From positions 3,844,001-3,908,000 of the forward strand of contig OZ244119.1 of the NCBI GenBank assembly GCA_965215755.1: a stretch of DNA of 64,000 bases, given 5' to 3'. This document shows, in pieces, positions 1 to 9,303 of the stretch. Under the pieces are notes generated by a model. That model did not search any database, had not been told where the DNA came from, and saw nothing but the letters and a program-made list of their open reading frames with translations. The stretch is from Tectiglobus sp965215755. GTDB lineage: Bacteria > Pseudomonadota > Alphaproteobacteria > Rhizobiales > Hyphomicrobiaceae. Position 1 is the stretch's first letter. Each line of letters starts with the position of its first letter. The position numbers and the translations under genes were made by a program.

Positions 1-1
1 C

Positions 2-688
2 GCCAATGGTCAAACGGCTGTTGAGTGGTATCCGACAGGTCGTGTTCTTGCAGCCCTGACAATCATCGCAGGTTGTATTGGCGCGGCGACTATCTTCTCA
101 ATCGCGGGCAATATCGAGGATCTACAGGCGCGTGTCCGCGAATTTGTCGGGCAGTTTGCGAAAACGCTGGCGGAGCGCGGCGTCAACTTTCCAGCCGGTG
201 GTGCGACGCAACCGACGGAGAAGCAGCTCGATGATCTGAGCCTGCTGATGACGCATAGCTTCGGCGCACTGGCTGCTTCGGTCTGGATGTTCATTGCATG
301 CATGAACCTGTGGCTTGGTGCTGTGGTTGCCCAGGCTAGTGGAAAGCTGCAGCGACCCTGGCCGGATTTGTCATTGATGGTGTTGCCACGCGAGACGCCA
401 CTGGCATTTGTCGCCGCGATCGGGCTGTCGTTTCTGCCCGGCATGGCCGGTTTGGTTGCAGCTTGTTTCGCGAGCGCGATTTTCTTCGCTTATATGATTG
501 TCGGCTTGGCGATCCTTCATAACGTGACGCGTGGAAAGCCGGCGCGCCCGTTCATTCTCGGTGCAACCTATGCAGCGCTTCTGCTGTTCATGCCTGCACC
601 CTTCATCATTGCAATCATCGGCATTGCGGAGCCAATCTCTCCCATCAGACGACAGTTTGGTCCGGGCGGTTCAGATCCGAATGACTAA
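2..688 (+). CDS. DUF2232 membrane protein, 5' end outside the window
   Basis: An open frame runs from the window edge to the stop at 688, so the gene is truncated at its 5' end; 228 codons are visible. The product is hydrophobic, with at least four membrane segments, one near the start of the visible part and the others in the C-terminal 150 residues. It sits directly upstream of rplI. In many alphaproteobacteria that position between rpsR and rplI is held by a DUF2232 (YybS-like) integral membrane protein, and the hydrophobic profile fits. No catalytic motif is visible and the function of the family is not established. The assignment rests mainly on synteny and topology. Confidence 0.7.
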   Translation, partial: ANGQTAVEWYPTGRVLAALTIIAGCIGAATIFSIAGNIEDLQARVREFVGQFAKTLAERGVNFPAGGATQPTEKQLDDLSLLMTHSFGALAASVWMFIACMNLWLGAVVAQASGKLQRPWPDLSLMVLPRETPLAFVAAIGLSFLPGMAGLVAACFASAIFFAYMIVGLAILHNVTRGKPARPFILGATYAALLLFMPAPFIIAIIGIAEPISPIRRQFGPGGSDPND

Positions 689-732
689 GATTGCCATCAT
701 TCAGCAAGTTAAACGACAGGGAGATCGAAACT

Positions 733-1329
733 ATGCAGGTTATTTTGCTTGAGCGTATTGGCTCACTCGGGCAGATGGGCGACGAAGTATCCGTAAAGGA
801 TGGCTACGCCCGCAATTTTCTGTTGCCACAAGGCAAGGCGCTGCGTGCGACGGATGCAAATCGCCAGGAATTCGAAAAGCAGCGTGTCCAATTGGAAGCG
901 CGCAATCTGGAAGCAAAGACTGAGGCAGAAGCGGTCGGCGCGCGACTGGATGGTCAGCAGTTTGTTGCCATTCGCCAGGCCGGTGATACCGGCCAGTTGT
1001 ACGGATCGGTTTCAACCCGTGACATTGCAGATGTCGTAAGCGAGGGCGGCTTTAGTCTGGATCGTCGCCAAATCGTGCTGGCACAGCCGATCAAAGCGCT
1101 GGGTGTTCATCCTGTTGCGATTTCTCTTCATCCGGAAGTCGAAGTGAAGATTGAAGTCAATGTCGCGCGTTCCGAAGACGAGGCTGAGCGCCAGGCTCGC
1201 GGTGAGGACGTCACCGTCATCCAGGACGATGAAATTGAGCTCGAGACGTTTGATCCTGACGCTGATTTCGGTGATGGCGGCGATGACGGTGAATTGCCGC
1301 CACAAACCGAAGGTGACGACGAGACTTAG
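733..1329 (+). CDS. rplI: 50S ribosomal protein L9
   Basis: L9 binds 23S rRNA and projects from the base of the L1 stalk. The N-terminal RNA-binding domain is clear: MQVILLERIGSLGQMGDEV, then the glycine/asparagine-rich DGYARNFLLP segment. A long connecting helix and a C-terminal domain follow. The protein is 198 residues, longer than the 148-residue E. coli form because of an acidic Asp/Glu/Gly-rich tail of about 40 residues, as in other alphaproteobacteria. The frame is open further upstream, but ATG 733 is chosen because it begins the canonical L9 N-terminus and has AGGGAG about ten bases upstream. It follows the DUF2232 gene by 44 bases and is probably co-transcribed with it. Confidence 0.97.
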   Translation: MQVILLERIGSLGQMGDEVSVKDGYARNFLLPQGKALRATDANRQEFEKQRVQLEARNLEAKTEAEAVGARLDGQQFVAIRQAGDTGQLYGSVSTRDIADVVSEGGFSLDRRQIVLAQPIKALGVHPVAISLHPEVEVKIEVNVARSEDEAERQARGEDVTVIQDDEIELETFDPDADFGDGGDDGELPPQTEGDDET

Positions 1330-1369
1330 TCCTAGCGGCTGGCAAATGATTCGCTGATAGAATCAATGC

Positions 1370-1389
1370 TGCACATTTGGCCATGTGCA
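1370..1389. repeat. Perfect inverted repeat between rplI and dnaB
   Basis: TGCACAT and ATGTGCA arms of seven bases flank a six-base loop in the 132-base gap between the rplI stop and the dnaB start. No T-run follows, so it is not a classical intrinsic terminator. It could be a weak terminator, an mRNA-stabilising hairpin or a protein-binding palindrome. Confidence 0.4.
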
Positions 1390-1461
1390 AAGCGGGGAGT
1401 GGACGTGCAGAAGCCGGAGGAGATGCAACGCGAGCGATCTTGAATCGGTTAGCTTGCCGGC

Positions 1462-2982
1462 ATGGTTGAACAGAACACACTCCTCTCATTCGCCGATCAG
1501 CTCAAAGCGCAAGCGGCGTCAGATGAACCGCTGGATTATCGCCAGCCCCCGCACAACATTGACGCCGAGCAGGCATTGCTCGGCGCCATCCTCGTCAACA
1601 ATGAAGCGCTGGACCGGGTCTCCGGGTTCCTGGACGGCAGTCATTTCTATGAGCCGATCCACCGTGAGATCTTTGAGGTGGCGTCGAAGCTGATCCAGGT
1701 TGGCAAGCAAGCGACTCCCATCACATTACGCACATTCTTCGAGAATGCTGCCCCGATCGATGACACCTTGTCTGTTCCGCAGTACCTGGTGCGATTGGCG
1801 ACCAACGCGACAACAATCATCAACGCAGCTGACTATGGCCGGACGGTTTATGATCTGGCGGTGCGACGGTCATTGATTGTTATCGGCGAGGATATGGTCA
1901 ACACGGCATTCGATTCGCCGGTTGATGCATCGCCGGACTCGCAAATCCAAGAAGCTGAAGGGCAGCTGTATGCTTTGGCTGAGAGTGGGAAGTACGGCCA
2001 AGGCTTCGTCGATTTTGGCCATGCGCTGACTGAAGCGATCAATATGGCCAACAGCGCTTACCAGCGCGATGGTCAGCTTTCGGGACTTTCGACCGGTCTG
2101 AATGATCTCGATGGTAAGATGGGCGGTCTGCAGAGTTCGGACTTGATTATCCTGGCTGGTCGTCCGTCGATGGGTAAGACTGCGTTGGTGACCAACATCG
2201 CCTACAACGTCGCTAAAAACTATGAGGCTGAAACGCAGTCCGATGGATCGCGGAAGCTATTAAACGGCGGATGTGTCGGCTTCTTTTCGCTTGAGATGTC
2301 GGCTGAACAGCTGGCGACACGAATTCTTTCGGAGCAGGCTGAGATCGCATCCGAGAAGATCCGCCGCGGCATGATTGATCAACAGGAATTCGACCGCCTT
2401 TACGAAGTCAGCCAGGTGATGTCGAAAGCGCCTCTGTTTATTGACCAGACAGGTGGTATCACTATTGCCCAGCTCTCCGCGCGCGCCAGAAAACTCAAGC
2501 GTCAGCGTGGTCTGGATCTCCTGATTGTCGACTATCTGCAGTTGTTGTCTGCAGGCAAGCGTTCAGGAGAAGGTCGTGTTCAGGAAATTACCGAGATTAC
2601 GACCGGCCTCAAGGCTCTTGCGAAGGAGCTTGAAGTTCCCATCATAGCTTTGTCGCAGTTGTCACGTCAGGTGGAACAACGAGAGGACAAGCGTCCGCAG
2701 CTGTCGGACTTGCGCGAATCAGGCTCCATCGAGCAGGACGCTGACGTCGTGATGTTCGTCTTCCGTGAGGAGTATTATGTGGAACGCTTGAAGCCCAACG
2801 AAGGCACGGCCGAATTCACGGAGTGGCAGCAGAAGATGATCCAAGTCGCCGGCAAAGCAGAGGTGATCATTGGTAAGCAGCGTCACGGTCCGGTTGGCAC
2901 CGTTGGGCTGGCGTTTGAGAGCAACTTCACGCGCTTTGGCAATCTGGCGCACGAAGATAGGATACCGGAACGCCTGGAATAG
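1462..2982 (+). CDS. dnaB: Replicative DNA helicase DnaB
   Basis: DnaB is the hexameric 5'-3' helicase that unwinds DNA ahead of the replisome. The 506-residue product has the N-terminal DnaB domain (about residues 25-135, starting at the typical PPHNIDAEQALLGAIL) and a RecA-like ATPase domain. The P-loop is GRPSMGKTAL near residue 233, Walker B lies in LLIVDYLQLL near 355, and the DLRESGSIEQDADVV segment follows. Length is normal and there is no intein. The ATG at 1462 leaves a short N-terminal tail before the domain. The rplI-dnaB-alr-radA order is typical of alphaproteobacteria. Confidence 0.97.
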   Translation: MVEQNTLLSFADQLKAQAASDEPLDYRQPPHNIDAEQALLGAILVNNEALDRVSGFLDGSHFYEPIHREIFEVASKLIQVGKQATPITLRTFFENAAPIDDTLSVPQYLVRLATNATTIINAADYGRTVYDLAVRRSLIVIGEDMVNTAFDSPVDASPDSQIQEAEGQLYALAESGKYGQGFVDFGHALTEAINMANSAYQRDGQLSGLSTGLNDLDGKMGGLQSSDLIILAGRPSMGKTALVTNIAYNVAKNYEAETQSDGSRKLLNGGCVGFFSLEMSAEQLATRILSEQAEIASEKIRRGMIDQQEFDRLYEVSQVMSKAPLFIDQTGGITIAQLSARARKLKRQRGLDLLIVDYLQLLSAGKRSGEGRVQEITEITTGLKALAKELEVPIIALSQLSRQVEQREDKRPQLSDLRESGSIEQDADVVMFVFREEYYVERLKPNEGTAEFTEWQQKMIQVAGKAEVIIGKQRHGPVGTVGLAFESNFTRFGNLAHEDRIPERLE

Positions 2983-3011
2983 CGCTTCAATCGATCAAGG
3001 ACGTCACAACA

Positions 3012-4169
3012 ATGGCCATGGCGCATCGAACGGCGGGTGAGACGATCAATGATATGTCGTGGGCACCTGCTGACGCCCGCGCTGTTCTAGAAATTGACCT
3101 CGATGCCCTGTTGGCGAATTGGACCAAGCTCAACGAGGTTGCGGGGGCTGCACAGTGCGCGGGCGTGATCAAGGCCGATGCCTATGGGCTTGGTCTGGAA
3201 GAAGTGACTGAGGAACTGGCAGGGGCCGGGTGCGATACGTATTTCGCAGCGTCATTGGAGGAAGGCCGTCGGGCGCGGTCGATTGTTCCGGGCGCGAAAA
3301 TCTACATTCTGGACGGCCTGCTGCCTGGCGCTGACGACTACTACAAGGGTTTCAACCTTCAACCAGTCCTCTCGAGTGTGCCGGAGATCGAGGAGTGGGC
3401 CGGGATCTGTCGGGAGCTTGGCCGGCGACTGCCGGCTGCGATCCATGTTGATACAGGCATGCACCGGCTCGGCATTTCGCCAGATGAACTGGATCGGTTG
3501 GTGGACAGTGGCCTTATTGCTGACTTCGCACCGACTCTTGTCATGAGTCATCTTGCGTGTGCCGACGAGCAGGGTCATCCGGCCAACCAGCAACAGCGCA
3601 AAGTGTTCGAACGCGTGCGCCAGCGGTTGCCAGGCGTGCCCGCCAGCTTGGCTAATTCCGGCGGTACTTTCCTAGGGGCAGACTTCCACTACGATCTCGT
3701 GCGACCCGGCATTGCGCTCTATGGCGGACGCGCGTTTGAGTGTGCTCAGAACCCGATGAACCCTGTGGTGACGCTATCTGCGCGTATTCTCCAGGTTCAG
3801 GATGTCATGCCGGGTGATACGGTTGGTTACGGTGCTGCGCATCAGGTTGAGACGCCATCGCGTATAGCAACCATTGCCTGCGGCTACGCTGACGGGTTCT
3901 TACGTGCGCTGGGTGGAGATCAGTCAAAGTCCGGCGCGGTAGGGTACATTGGCGACTATTCGGTTCGGATCGTCGGCCGGGTCTCCATGGATCTGATTAC
4001 CCTCGATGTTAGCGACGTGCCTGAACACCTGGCGCATCGCGGTGGCTGGGTCGAGGTGATGGGCGGACGCGTGACGGTTGATGACCTGACGGATCGGGCC
4101 GGCACAATCGGATATGAGCTCCTGTCGCGTCTTAGTCGCCGCGTTCATCGTCTTTATCGAAAGCGATAG
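3012..4169 (+). CDS. alr: Alanine racemase
   Basis: This PLP enzyme interconverts L- and D-alanine and supplies D-Ala for peptidoglycan. The PLP lysine lies in GVIKADAYGLG near residue 54. The C-terminal beta-domain carries the catalytic tyrosine region TVGYGAAHQ and RVSMDLITLDVS. Length (385) is a little above average because of an N-terminal extension; ATG 3054 (MSWAPADAR) is a reasonable alternative start closer to the usual N-terminus. It starts 29 bases after dnaB and ends two bases before radA, so the genes are likely co-transcribed. Confidence 0.95.
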   Translation: MAMAHRTAGETINDMSWAPADARAVLEIDLDALLANWTKLNEVAGAAQCAGVIKADAYGLGLEEVTEELAGAGCDTYFAASLEEGRRARSIVPGAKIYILDGLLPGADDYYKGFNLQPVLSSVPEIEEWAGICRELGRRLPAAIHVDTGMHRLGISPDELDRLVDSGLIADFAPTLVMSHLACADEQGHPANQQQRKVFERVRQRLPGVPASLANSGGTFLGADFHYDLVRPGIALYGGRAFECAQNPMNPVVTLSARILQVQDVMPGDTVGYGAAHQVETPSRIATIACGYADGFLRALGGDQSKSGAVGYIGDYSVRIVGRVSMDLITLDVSDVPEHLAHRGGWVEVMGGRVTVDDLTDRAGTIGYELLSRLSRRVHRLYRKR

Positions 4170-4171
4170 TC

Positions 4172-5551
4172 ATGGCCAAAGCGGCTAAACTCTCATTTGT
4201 ATGCCAATCGTGTGGCGCTGGCACATCGCGTTGGGCGGGTAAATGCGGAACCTGCGGTGAATGGAACTCACTGGTTGAGGAGACCAACGCAGGTCCGCCT
4301 CCTGGGAGTGGCATGCCGTCAAAGGGCCGTATTGGCCGTGTCACGACACTTGAACCGCTGTCACAGGTCACGGGCAAGGTAGAGCGCATTATATCGGGCA
4401 TCGATGAGCTGGACCGCGTCACGGGTGGCGGCATTGTTCCAGGTTCCGCGCTGCTGGTTGGCGGTGAACCTGGCATCGGTAAGTCGACGTTGTTGCTGCA
4501 GCTGGCTGCGGCGATTGCCAATAAAGGACGCGGCGTTGTCTACTTCTGCGGGGAAGAGGCAACGGCTCAGGTCCGAATGCGGGCAGACAGGCTCGGCCTG
4601 CTAGATGCTCCGGTACAGTTGGCTTCCGAGACCAATCTCGGAAACATCATGGCGACCTTGAGCGACGGCAAGCCGGCCGATTTGGTGATCATTGATTCGA
4701 TCCAAACGCTCTGGGCGGAGGCCGTTGAAGCGGCGCCGGGAACAGTCAGCCAGGTCAGAGCTGCATCGCAGAGCCTGATTCACTTCGCCAAACAAAAGGG
4801 CAGTGCAATCGTGTTGGTCGGTCATGTCACAAAGGAAGGCCAGATCGCAGGTCCTAAAGTGGTCGAGCATATGGTGGACACTGTGTTGTATTTCGAAGGC
4901 GATCGCGGCCATCCGTTCCGTCTCTTGCGCTCAGTGAAGAACCGGTTTGGTGCGACGGATGAGATCGGTGTCTTTGAGATGTCGAACGAAGGGCTCCGTG
5001 ACGTCAAAAATCCATCGGAACTGTTTCTAGGTGATCGTGATAGTACAGCGCCCGGAGCGGCGGTCTTTGCCGGGATTGAAGGATCACGTCCCATACTTGT
5101 GGAAATCCAGGCGCTGGTCGCTCCGTCATCACTGGGGACGCCGCGTCGAACTGTGGTTGGCTGGGAAGCCAGCCGGTTAGCCATGGTGCTGGCGGTGCTT
5201 GATGCGCGCTGCAACGTTCCGTTCGGACAGCACGATGTGTATCTCAATGTGGCTGGCGGCTTGAAAGTTACGGAGCCAGCGGCTGATCTGGCGGTTGCTG
5301 CTGCCCTTCTCTCGTCGCTTTCTGGTGCTCCGTTACCATCGAACCAGGTATTATTCGGTGAAGTCAGTCTATCGGGAGCAATCAGGGCCGCTGGCCACAT
5401 GAGTAACCGACTGAAAGAAGCGCAGAAACTGGGATTTCGCTCAGCAGTGCTTCCGGCGGCCGGTGAAATCAGCAAAGGCGGGAACAAACTGGACCTTACC
5501 AGATTGAACCATCTCAAAGAGCTTGCGATTGCGCCGCCTTCGTGTCAGTGA
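4172..5551 (+). CDS. radA: DNA repair protein RadA
   Basis: RadA is a RecA-like, DnaB-type ATPase that promotes branch migration in recombination. The 459-residue product has the full architecture: an N-terminal C4 zinc finger (CQSCG...CGTCGEWNS), a Walker A motif GGEPGIGKSTLL near residue 98, the RadA-specific KNRFGATDEIGVFEM motif near residue 256, and a C-terminal Lon-like domain. The start codon is two bases after the alr stop, suggesting translational coupling. Nothing is missing. Confidence 0.97.
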   Translation: MAKAAKLSFVCQSCGAGTSRWAGKCGTCGEWNSLVEETNAGPPPGSGMPSKGRIGRVTTLEPLSQVTGKVERIISGIDELDRVTGGGIVPGSALLVGGEPGIGKSTLLLQLAAAIANKGRGVVYFCGEEATAQVRMRADRLGLLDAPVQLASETNLGNIMATLSDGKPADLVIIDSIQTLWAEAVEAAPGTVSQVRAASQSLIHFAKQKGSAIVLVGHVTKEGQIAGPKVVEHMVDTVLYFEGDRGHPFRLLRSVKNRFGATDEIGVFEMSNEGLRDVKNPSELFLGDRDSTAPGAAVFAGIEGSRPILVEIQALVAPSSLGTPRRTVVGWEASRLAMVLAVLDARCNVPFGQHDVYLNVAGGLKVTEPAADLAVAAALLSSLSGAPLPSNQVLFGEVSLSGAIRAAGHMSNRLKEAQKLGFRSAVLPAAGEISKGGNKLDLTRLNHLKELAIAPPSCQ

Positions 5552-5599
5552 ACCGGTAATTCTAGCCCGGAACCAGGCTTGGCATGGGACTCGTGAACG

Positions 5600-6154
5600 A
5601 TGATTGGCCCTCTCACATATCTTGATGCAGGATTGCTTGCGATCGCTTTGCTTTCGGGACTGTTGGCGATGTATCGGGGGCTGACCCGGGAATTGCTGTC
5701 TATTCTGTCCTGGCTGGTGGCCGGTGGTGCTGTCGTATATTTCATATTGTTCCAGAAGGGTGTGGCGGAAGATTTTGCCAACACGATTGGAACCAAGACA
5801 CCAATTGCGCAAATCGCCATTGGTGGGATCATCTTCCTTATCGTTCTGGTTATCGTGCATTTGATTACAACGCGGATTTCTGATTCGATTCTGGAAAGCC
5901 GTGTCGGGATGATCGATCGCTTGTTTGGTCTCGGTTTCGGCGTGGCCCGTGGATTTCTGCTTGTTGTGATTCCCTACATGTTCGCCTTTGGGTTCCTTGC
6001 GCCGAACTATGCCGAGAGTGAACCGTGGGTGCGCGATGCGATTTCTCGCCCTTATATCGAGAGTACCGGTGGAGCCTTGCGCGGTTTCCTTGAGCGTGTG
6101 TTGCCAGAGAACCTAGATCTGCGCGCGGTTCGCGGAGAAGAGCAACAGAGCTAA
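5600..6154 (+). CDS. cvpA: CvpA family membrane protein
   Basis: A 184-residue integral membrane protein with about four transmembrane helices: near residues 5-25, 33-55, 70-92 and 112-132. It matches the CvpA (colicin V production) family, which commonly lies beside purF. The N-terminal MIGPLTYLDAGLLAIALLSG and the central EDFANTIGTKTPIAQIAI segment are family-like. It follows radA by 48 bases and precedes purF, the classic cvpA-purF pairing. The biochemical role of CvpA is unresolved; envelope homeostasis is a common suggestion. Confidence 0.9.
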   Translation: MIGPLTYLDAGLLAIALLSGLLAMYRGLTRELLSILSWLVAGGAVVYFILFQKGVAEDFANTIGTKTPIAQIAIGGIIFLIVLVIVHLITTRISDSILESRVGMIDRLFGLGFGVARGFLLVVIPYMFAFGFLAPNYAESEPWVRDAISRPYIESTGGALRGFLERVLPENLDLRAVRGEEQQS

Positions 6155-6394
6155 CGGCGGTCAATCTTCGTTCGTAGATTTGGATAGAACGCAATGCGTG
6201 GCGTTAACTGTACGTTTTGTCAGTTATGTCACTTTTGTGTTGGAAATATAATTTTGTTGTTATTGGGGCTATGCATACAAGCCCAACTTCATATACACGA
6301 TCCGTAGCTGCCCTTGTTGGGCACCAGTCGCGTCGATTACCTGATCGGCTTCTGTGATTGTACGGCATATTCACCTGGGCATTTGGAGGCATCC

Positions 6395-7870
6395 ATGGCT
6401 TTTCTCGGTGGGGCGACTGACGTTGAGGCGTCGTTTGATGATGACCGCCTCCGTGAAGAATGCGGTGTGTTTGGAATTCTGGGACACCCGGATGCGGCTG
6501 CTCTGACAGCATTAGGCCTGCACGCACTCCAACATCGAGGCCAAGAGGCTTGTGGTATCGTCACATTCGACGGCAGCAAGTTCAATTCGGAACGGCGCCT
6601 TGGATTGGTCGGTGACGGCTTCAACAAACAGAGTGTGATTGATTGCCTGCAGGGTGAGCTCGCTATCGGACATGTGCGGTATTCGACAACCGGCAGCACC
6701 ATTTTACGTAACGTTCAGCCACTTTTCGCTGATCTGCATAGCGGTGGTTTTGCTGTTGCTCACAACGGCAATATTACCAATGCCCGGACACTGCGGGACG
6801 AACTGATCCGCGACGGCGCGATCTGCCAGTCGACATCGGATACCGAGGTGATCCTGCATTTGCTGGCGCGCTCTCAGAAGACACGGATCATTGAGCGCTT
6901 CATTGAAGGGCTGAGACAGGTCGAAGGCGCCTACGCTCTTGTGTGTCTGACGGATGGCATGCTGATTGGTGCGCGCGATCCCGTCGGTATTCGCCCCCTG
7001 GTGATCGGCTTGCTCGATGGAGCCTACATACTGGCTTCTGAAACGTGTGCTTTGGATATTGTCGGCGCCCAGTTCGTCCGTGAGGTTCAGAATGGCGAGG
7101 TCGTGGTGATTACAGCCGATGGGCTTGAAAGCCACAGGCCGTTTCCACAACGCCCAGCGCGGCCGTGCATCTTTGAATATATCTACTTCGCCCGCCCCGA
7201 TTCTATCGTCGGTGGCCGCAATGTCTATGAGACCCGCAAGGATATGGGCCGGCAGCTGGCCGCTGAGGCGCCCTGTGATGTCGATGTTGTGGTACCCATT
7301 CCGGATTCAGGCGTTCCTGCGGCCCTCGGCTTTGCCGAGGCGGCCGCTAAGCCCTTCGAGCTCGGTATTATCCGCAATCATTACGTCGGTCGAACGTTTA
7401 TTGAGCCCGAACAGCAAATTCGCGCGCTTGGTGTCAAGCTGAAGCATTCCGCGAATCGCGGTGTTATTGCCGGCAAACGAATTGTCCTCATTGATGACAG
7501 CGTGGTGCGGGGCACGACATCTAAGAAGCTCGTCTCGATGATGCGGGAAGCGGGTGCACGTGAGGTGCACATGCGGATTGCCTGCCCTGAGATTAAATTC
7601 GGCGACTATTACGGGATTGATACACCGAACCGTGACGAGCTGCTGGCGGCGACGAGAACACGCGAAGAGATGCGGGACTTTATGGGGGCTGACAGCCTCG
7701 CGTTCCTGACTGTCGATGGCCTTTATCGGGCCATGGGACAAACAGGCCGCGATCCATCAATGCCTCAGTTCACGGACCACTGCTTTACCGGCGATTATCC
7801 AACAACCCTGACCGATGTCGAAGGCAATGAGATGTCGCGCCAGTTGTCATTGCTGGCTGAAGTACGTTAA
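6395..7870 (+). CDS. purF: Amidophosphoribosyltransferase
   Basis: PurF catalyses the first committed step of purine synthesis, making 5-phosphoribosylamine from PRPP and glutamine. The N-terminal glutaminase nucleophile is Cys23 (EECGVFGILG), preceded by a propeptide that would be removed. The glutaminase domain covers about residues 23-250, and the phosphoribosyltransferase domain carries the PRPP-binding loop VLIDDSVVRGTTSKK near residue 368. ATG 6395 is preferred over the upstream in-frame 6314 because TTTGGAGG lies just upstream and the propeptide length fits; this gives 491 residues. The 240-base gap after cvpA suggests its own promoter. Confidence 0.96.
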   Translation: MAFLGGATDVEASFDDDRLREECGVFGILGHPDAAALTALGLHALQHRGQEACGIVTFDGSKFNSERRLGLVGDGFNKQSVIDCLQGELAIGHVRYSTTGSTILRNVQPLFADLHSGGFAVAHNGNITNARTLRDELIRDGAICQSTSDTEVILHLLARSQKTRIIERFIEGLRQVEGAYALVCLTDGMLIGARDPVGIRPLVIGLLDGAYILASETCALDIVGAQFVREVQNGEVVVITADGLESHRPFPQRPARPCIFEYIYFARPDSIVGGRNVYETRKDMGRQLAAEAPCDVDVVVPIPDSGVPAALGFAEAAAKPFELGIIRNHYVGRTFIEPEQQIRALGVKLKHSANRGVIAGKRIVLIDDSVVRGTTSKKLVSMMREAGAREVHMRIACPEIKFGDYYGIDTPNRDELLAATRTREEMRDFMGADSLAFLTVDGLYRAMGQTGRDPSMPQFTDHCFTGDYPTTLTDVEGNEMSRQLSLLAEVR

Positions 7871-8019
7871 CTGGGCATGTTCGCCTGAATGGTGGCATCC
7901 CCATTTGTGGCAACCTTATTTGTATTGAGTTCTGGGCGTAAGATCTGAGAAGCTGCTACATAGCAGATGGGCCGGCAGCCGTTCGAAGGTTCAGGCAACC
8001 CAGATGTAGAGGCAGTTTC

Positions 8020-9072
8020 ATGCGCGAGATTTTACGTTGTATTGGCTTATTTGCCATATCTAGCGCGGCGTTCGTATCACCAGCCAACAGCAACCAAATT
8101 CACACGGGCGGACCGAGCGGCTCGTATCACACAGCATTCTGTCCGCTCCTACAGCAGCGACTAGAGGCACTTGGTTCCAGCCATCAGTGCGCGACGTCGG
8201 ATGGTTCCAGCGCCAATATTCGGCGGGTTGTTCGCGACCCCTCCGACTTTGCATTTAGTCAACTCGATGTTTTTGCACTGGAGAGCCAGAACCTGGGCGG
8301 TGCCAGACGTTTTTCGATCGTCCGGTCCGATGATGTGCGCGAGTGCGTATTTGCTGTGACCCGCAATAAGTCGCTGACGAATTTCGGACAGCTTGCGGTT
8401 AATGCAGATGATCTCAGATTTGTGCTTCCGCCTGAACAATCTGGAAGTGCGCGTACATTCGCCTACCTCCAAAAGATTGACCCTGATGGTCTTGGGCAGG
8501 CCCGGCGTGTTAACTACGCGGACGGTACGGACGAAGCGATCCGTGCGGCACTGGCAGATAATTCAGCCGTGACCTTCTTTGTCCAGTTCCCAGACCCGAA
8601 GAATGAGCGCTTTCAGCTGATCAAGCGGCTGGGCGGGCACATTGTGCCAGTGGTTGATGGCACGATACTGCGACAGCGGATCGGTGGCCAATCTGTGTAC
8701 TTTGCTCAGGATACGGGAATCTCACAGCAGCCCCACCTTTGGAACTGGGTTGGAAAACGTGTGATCACGGCGTGCACGCCAATGATCCTGATGACGGGGA
8801 ATTCCAATAATGTGCAAGGGATTAGTAACCGTCAGGAGCATGAGCGACTGATTGCTATTCTTCGCGGAACGGAGCGGAGTGCTCTTGTTCCGAGAACAGA
8901 TAGGTTTCGTGCGATCATTCAAAGTTCTCGTGAAATTTCACGGCGTGCGAAAGAGCACTTTGTCCGGCTTTCTGCCGATGCGCGTGAGCGGGCTCTGCCG
9001 TTGATTGAGCGGGCTTATCGAAGTGCACGTCGCGGTATTCATGAGATGATTCTGAAGGCGCGGCCACAGTAG
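8020..9072 (+). CDS. TAXI-type TRAP solute-receptor-like periplasmic protein
   Basis: A 350-residue protein with an N-terminal signal peptide (MREILRCIGLFAISSAAF, cleavage near residue 24). A glycine-rich start of the mature protein (HTGGPSGSYHTAFCPLL) resembles TAXI-family substrate receptors of TRAP transporters, as does the LRFVLPPEQSGSARTF segment. The last 70 residues are unusually basic and helical, unlike standard TAXI proteins. No TRAP membrane subunit (DctQM fusion) lies beside it, so it is either an orphan receptor or a periplasmic protein that kept only the fold. It stands alone between purF and an SDR gene. Confidence 0.6.
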   Translation: MREILRCIGLFAISSAAFVSPANSNQIHTGGPSGSYHTAFCPLLQQRLEALGSSHQCATSDGSSANIRRVVRDPSDFAFSQLDVFALESQNLGGARRFSIVRSDDVRECVFAVTRNKSLTNFGQLAVNADDLRFVLPPEQSGSARTFAYLQKIDPDGLGQARRVNYADGTDEAIRAALADNSAVTFFVQFPDPKNERFQLIKRLGGHIVPVVDGTILRQRIGGQSVYFAQDTGISQQPHLWNWVGKRVITACTPMILMTGNSNNVQGISNRQEHERLIAILRGTERSALVPRTDRFRAIIQSSREISRRAKEHFVRLSADARERALPLIERAYRSARRGIHEMILKARPQ

Positions 9073-9303
9073 GGCGATAGCGTCTTTCCAGTGCATCAAT
9101 GCCCTTTCATTGGGGCGCAGCGCCATTGTGGCGCGTGCCAATGATGCCCGTTTGTGTTGCGCATGGACTAGGGTAATTTCGTTGCATGTCCGGTCATTGT
9201 GATAAGGAGTCTGATCACGTGATTCGGCGAGACACGGGGCGCGCTAGTTTCGCCCAGCTGCAGGCAGCTGAAACGTGCATCCGATAGGTGCGGGGCTTTG
9301 GAC

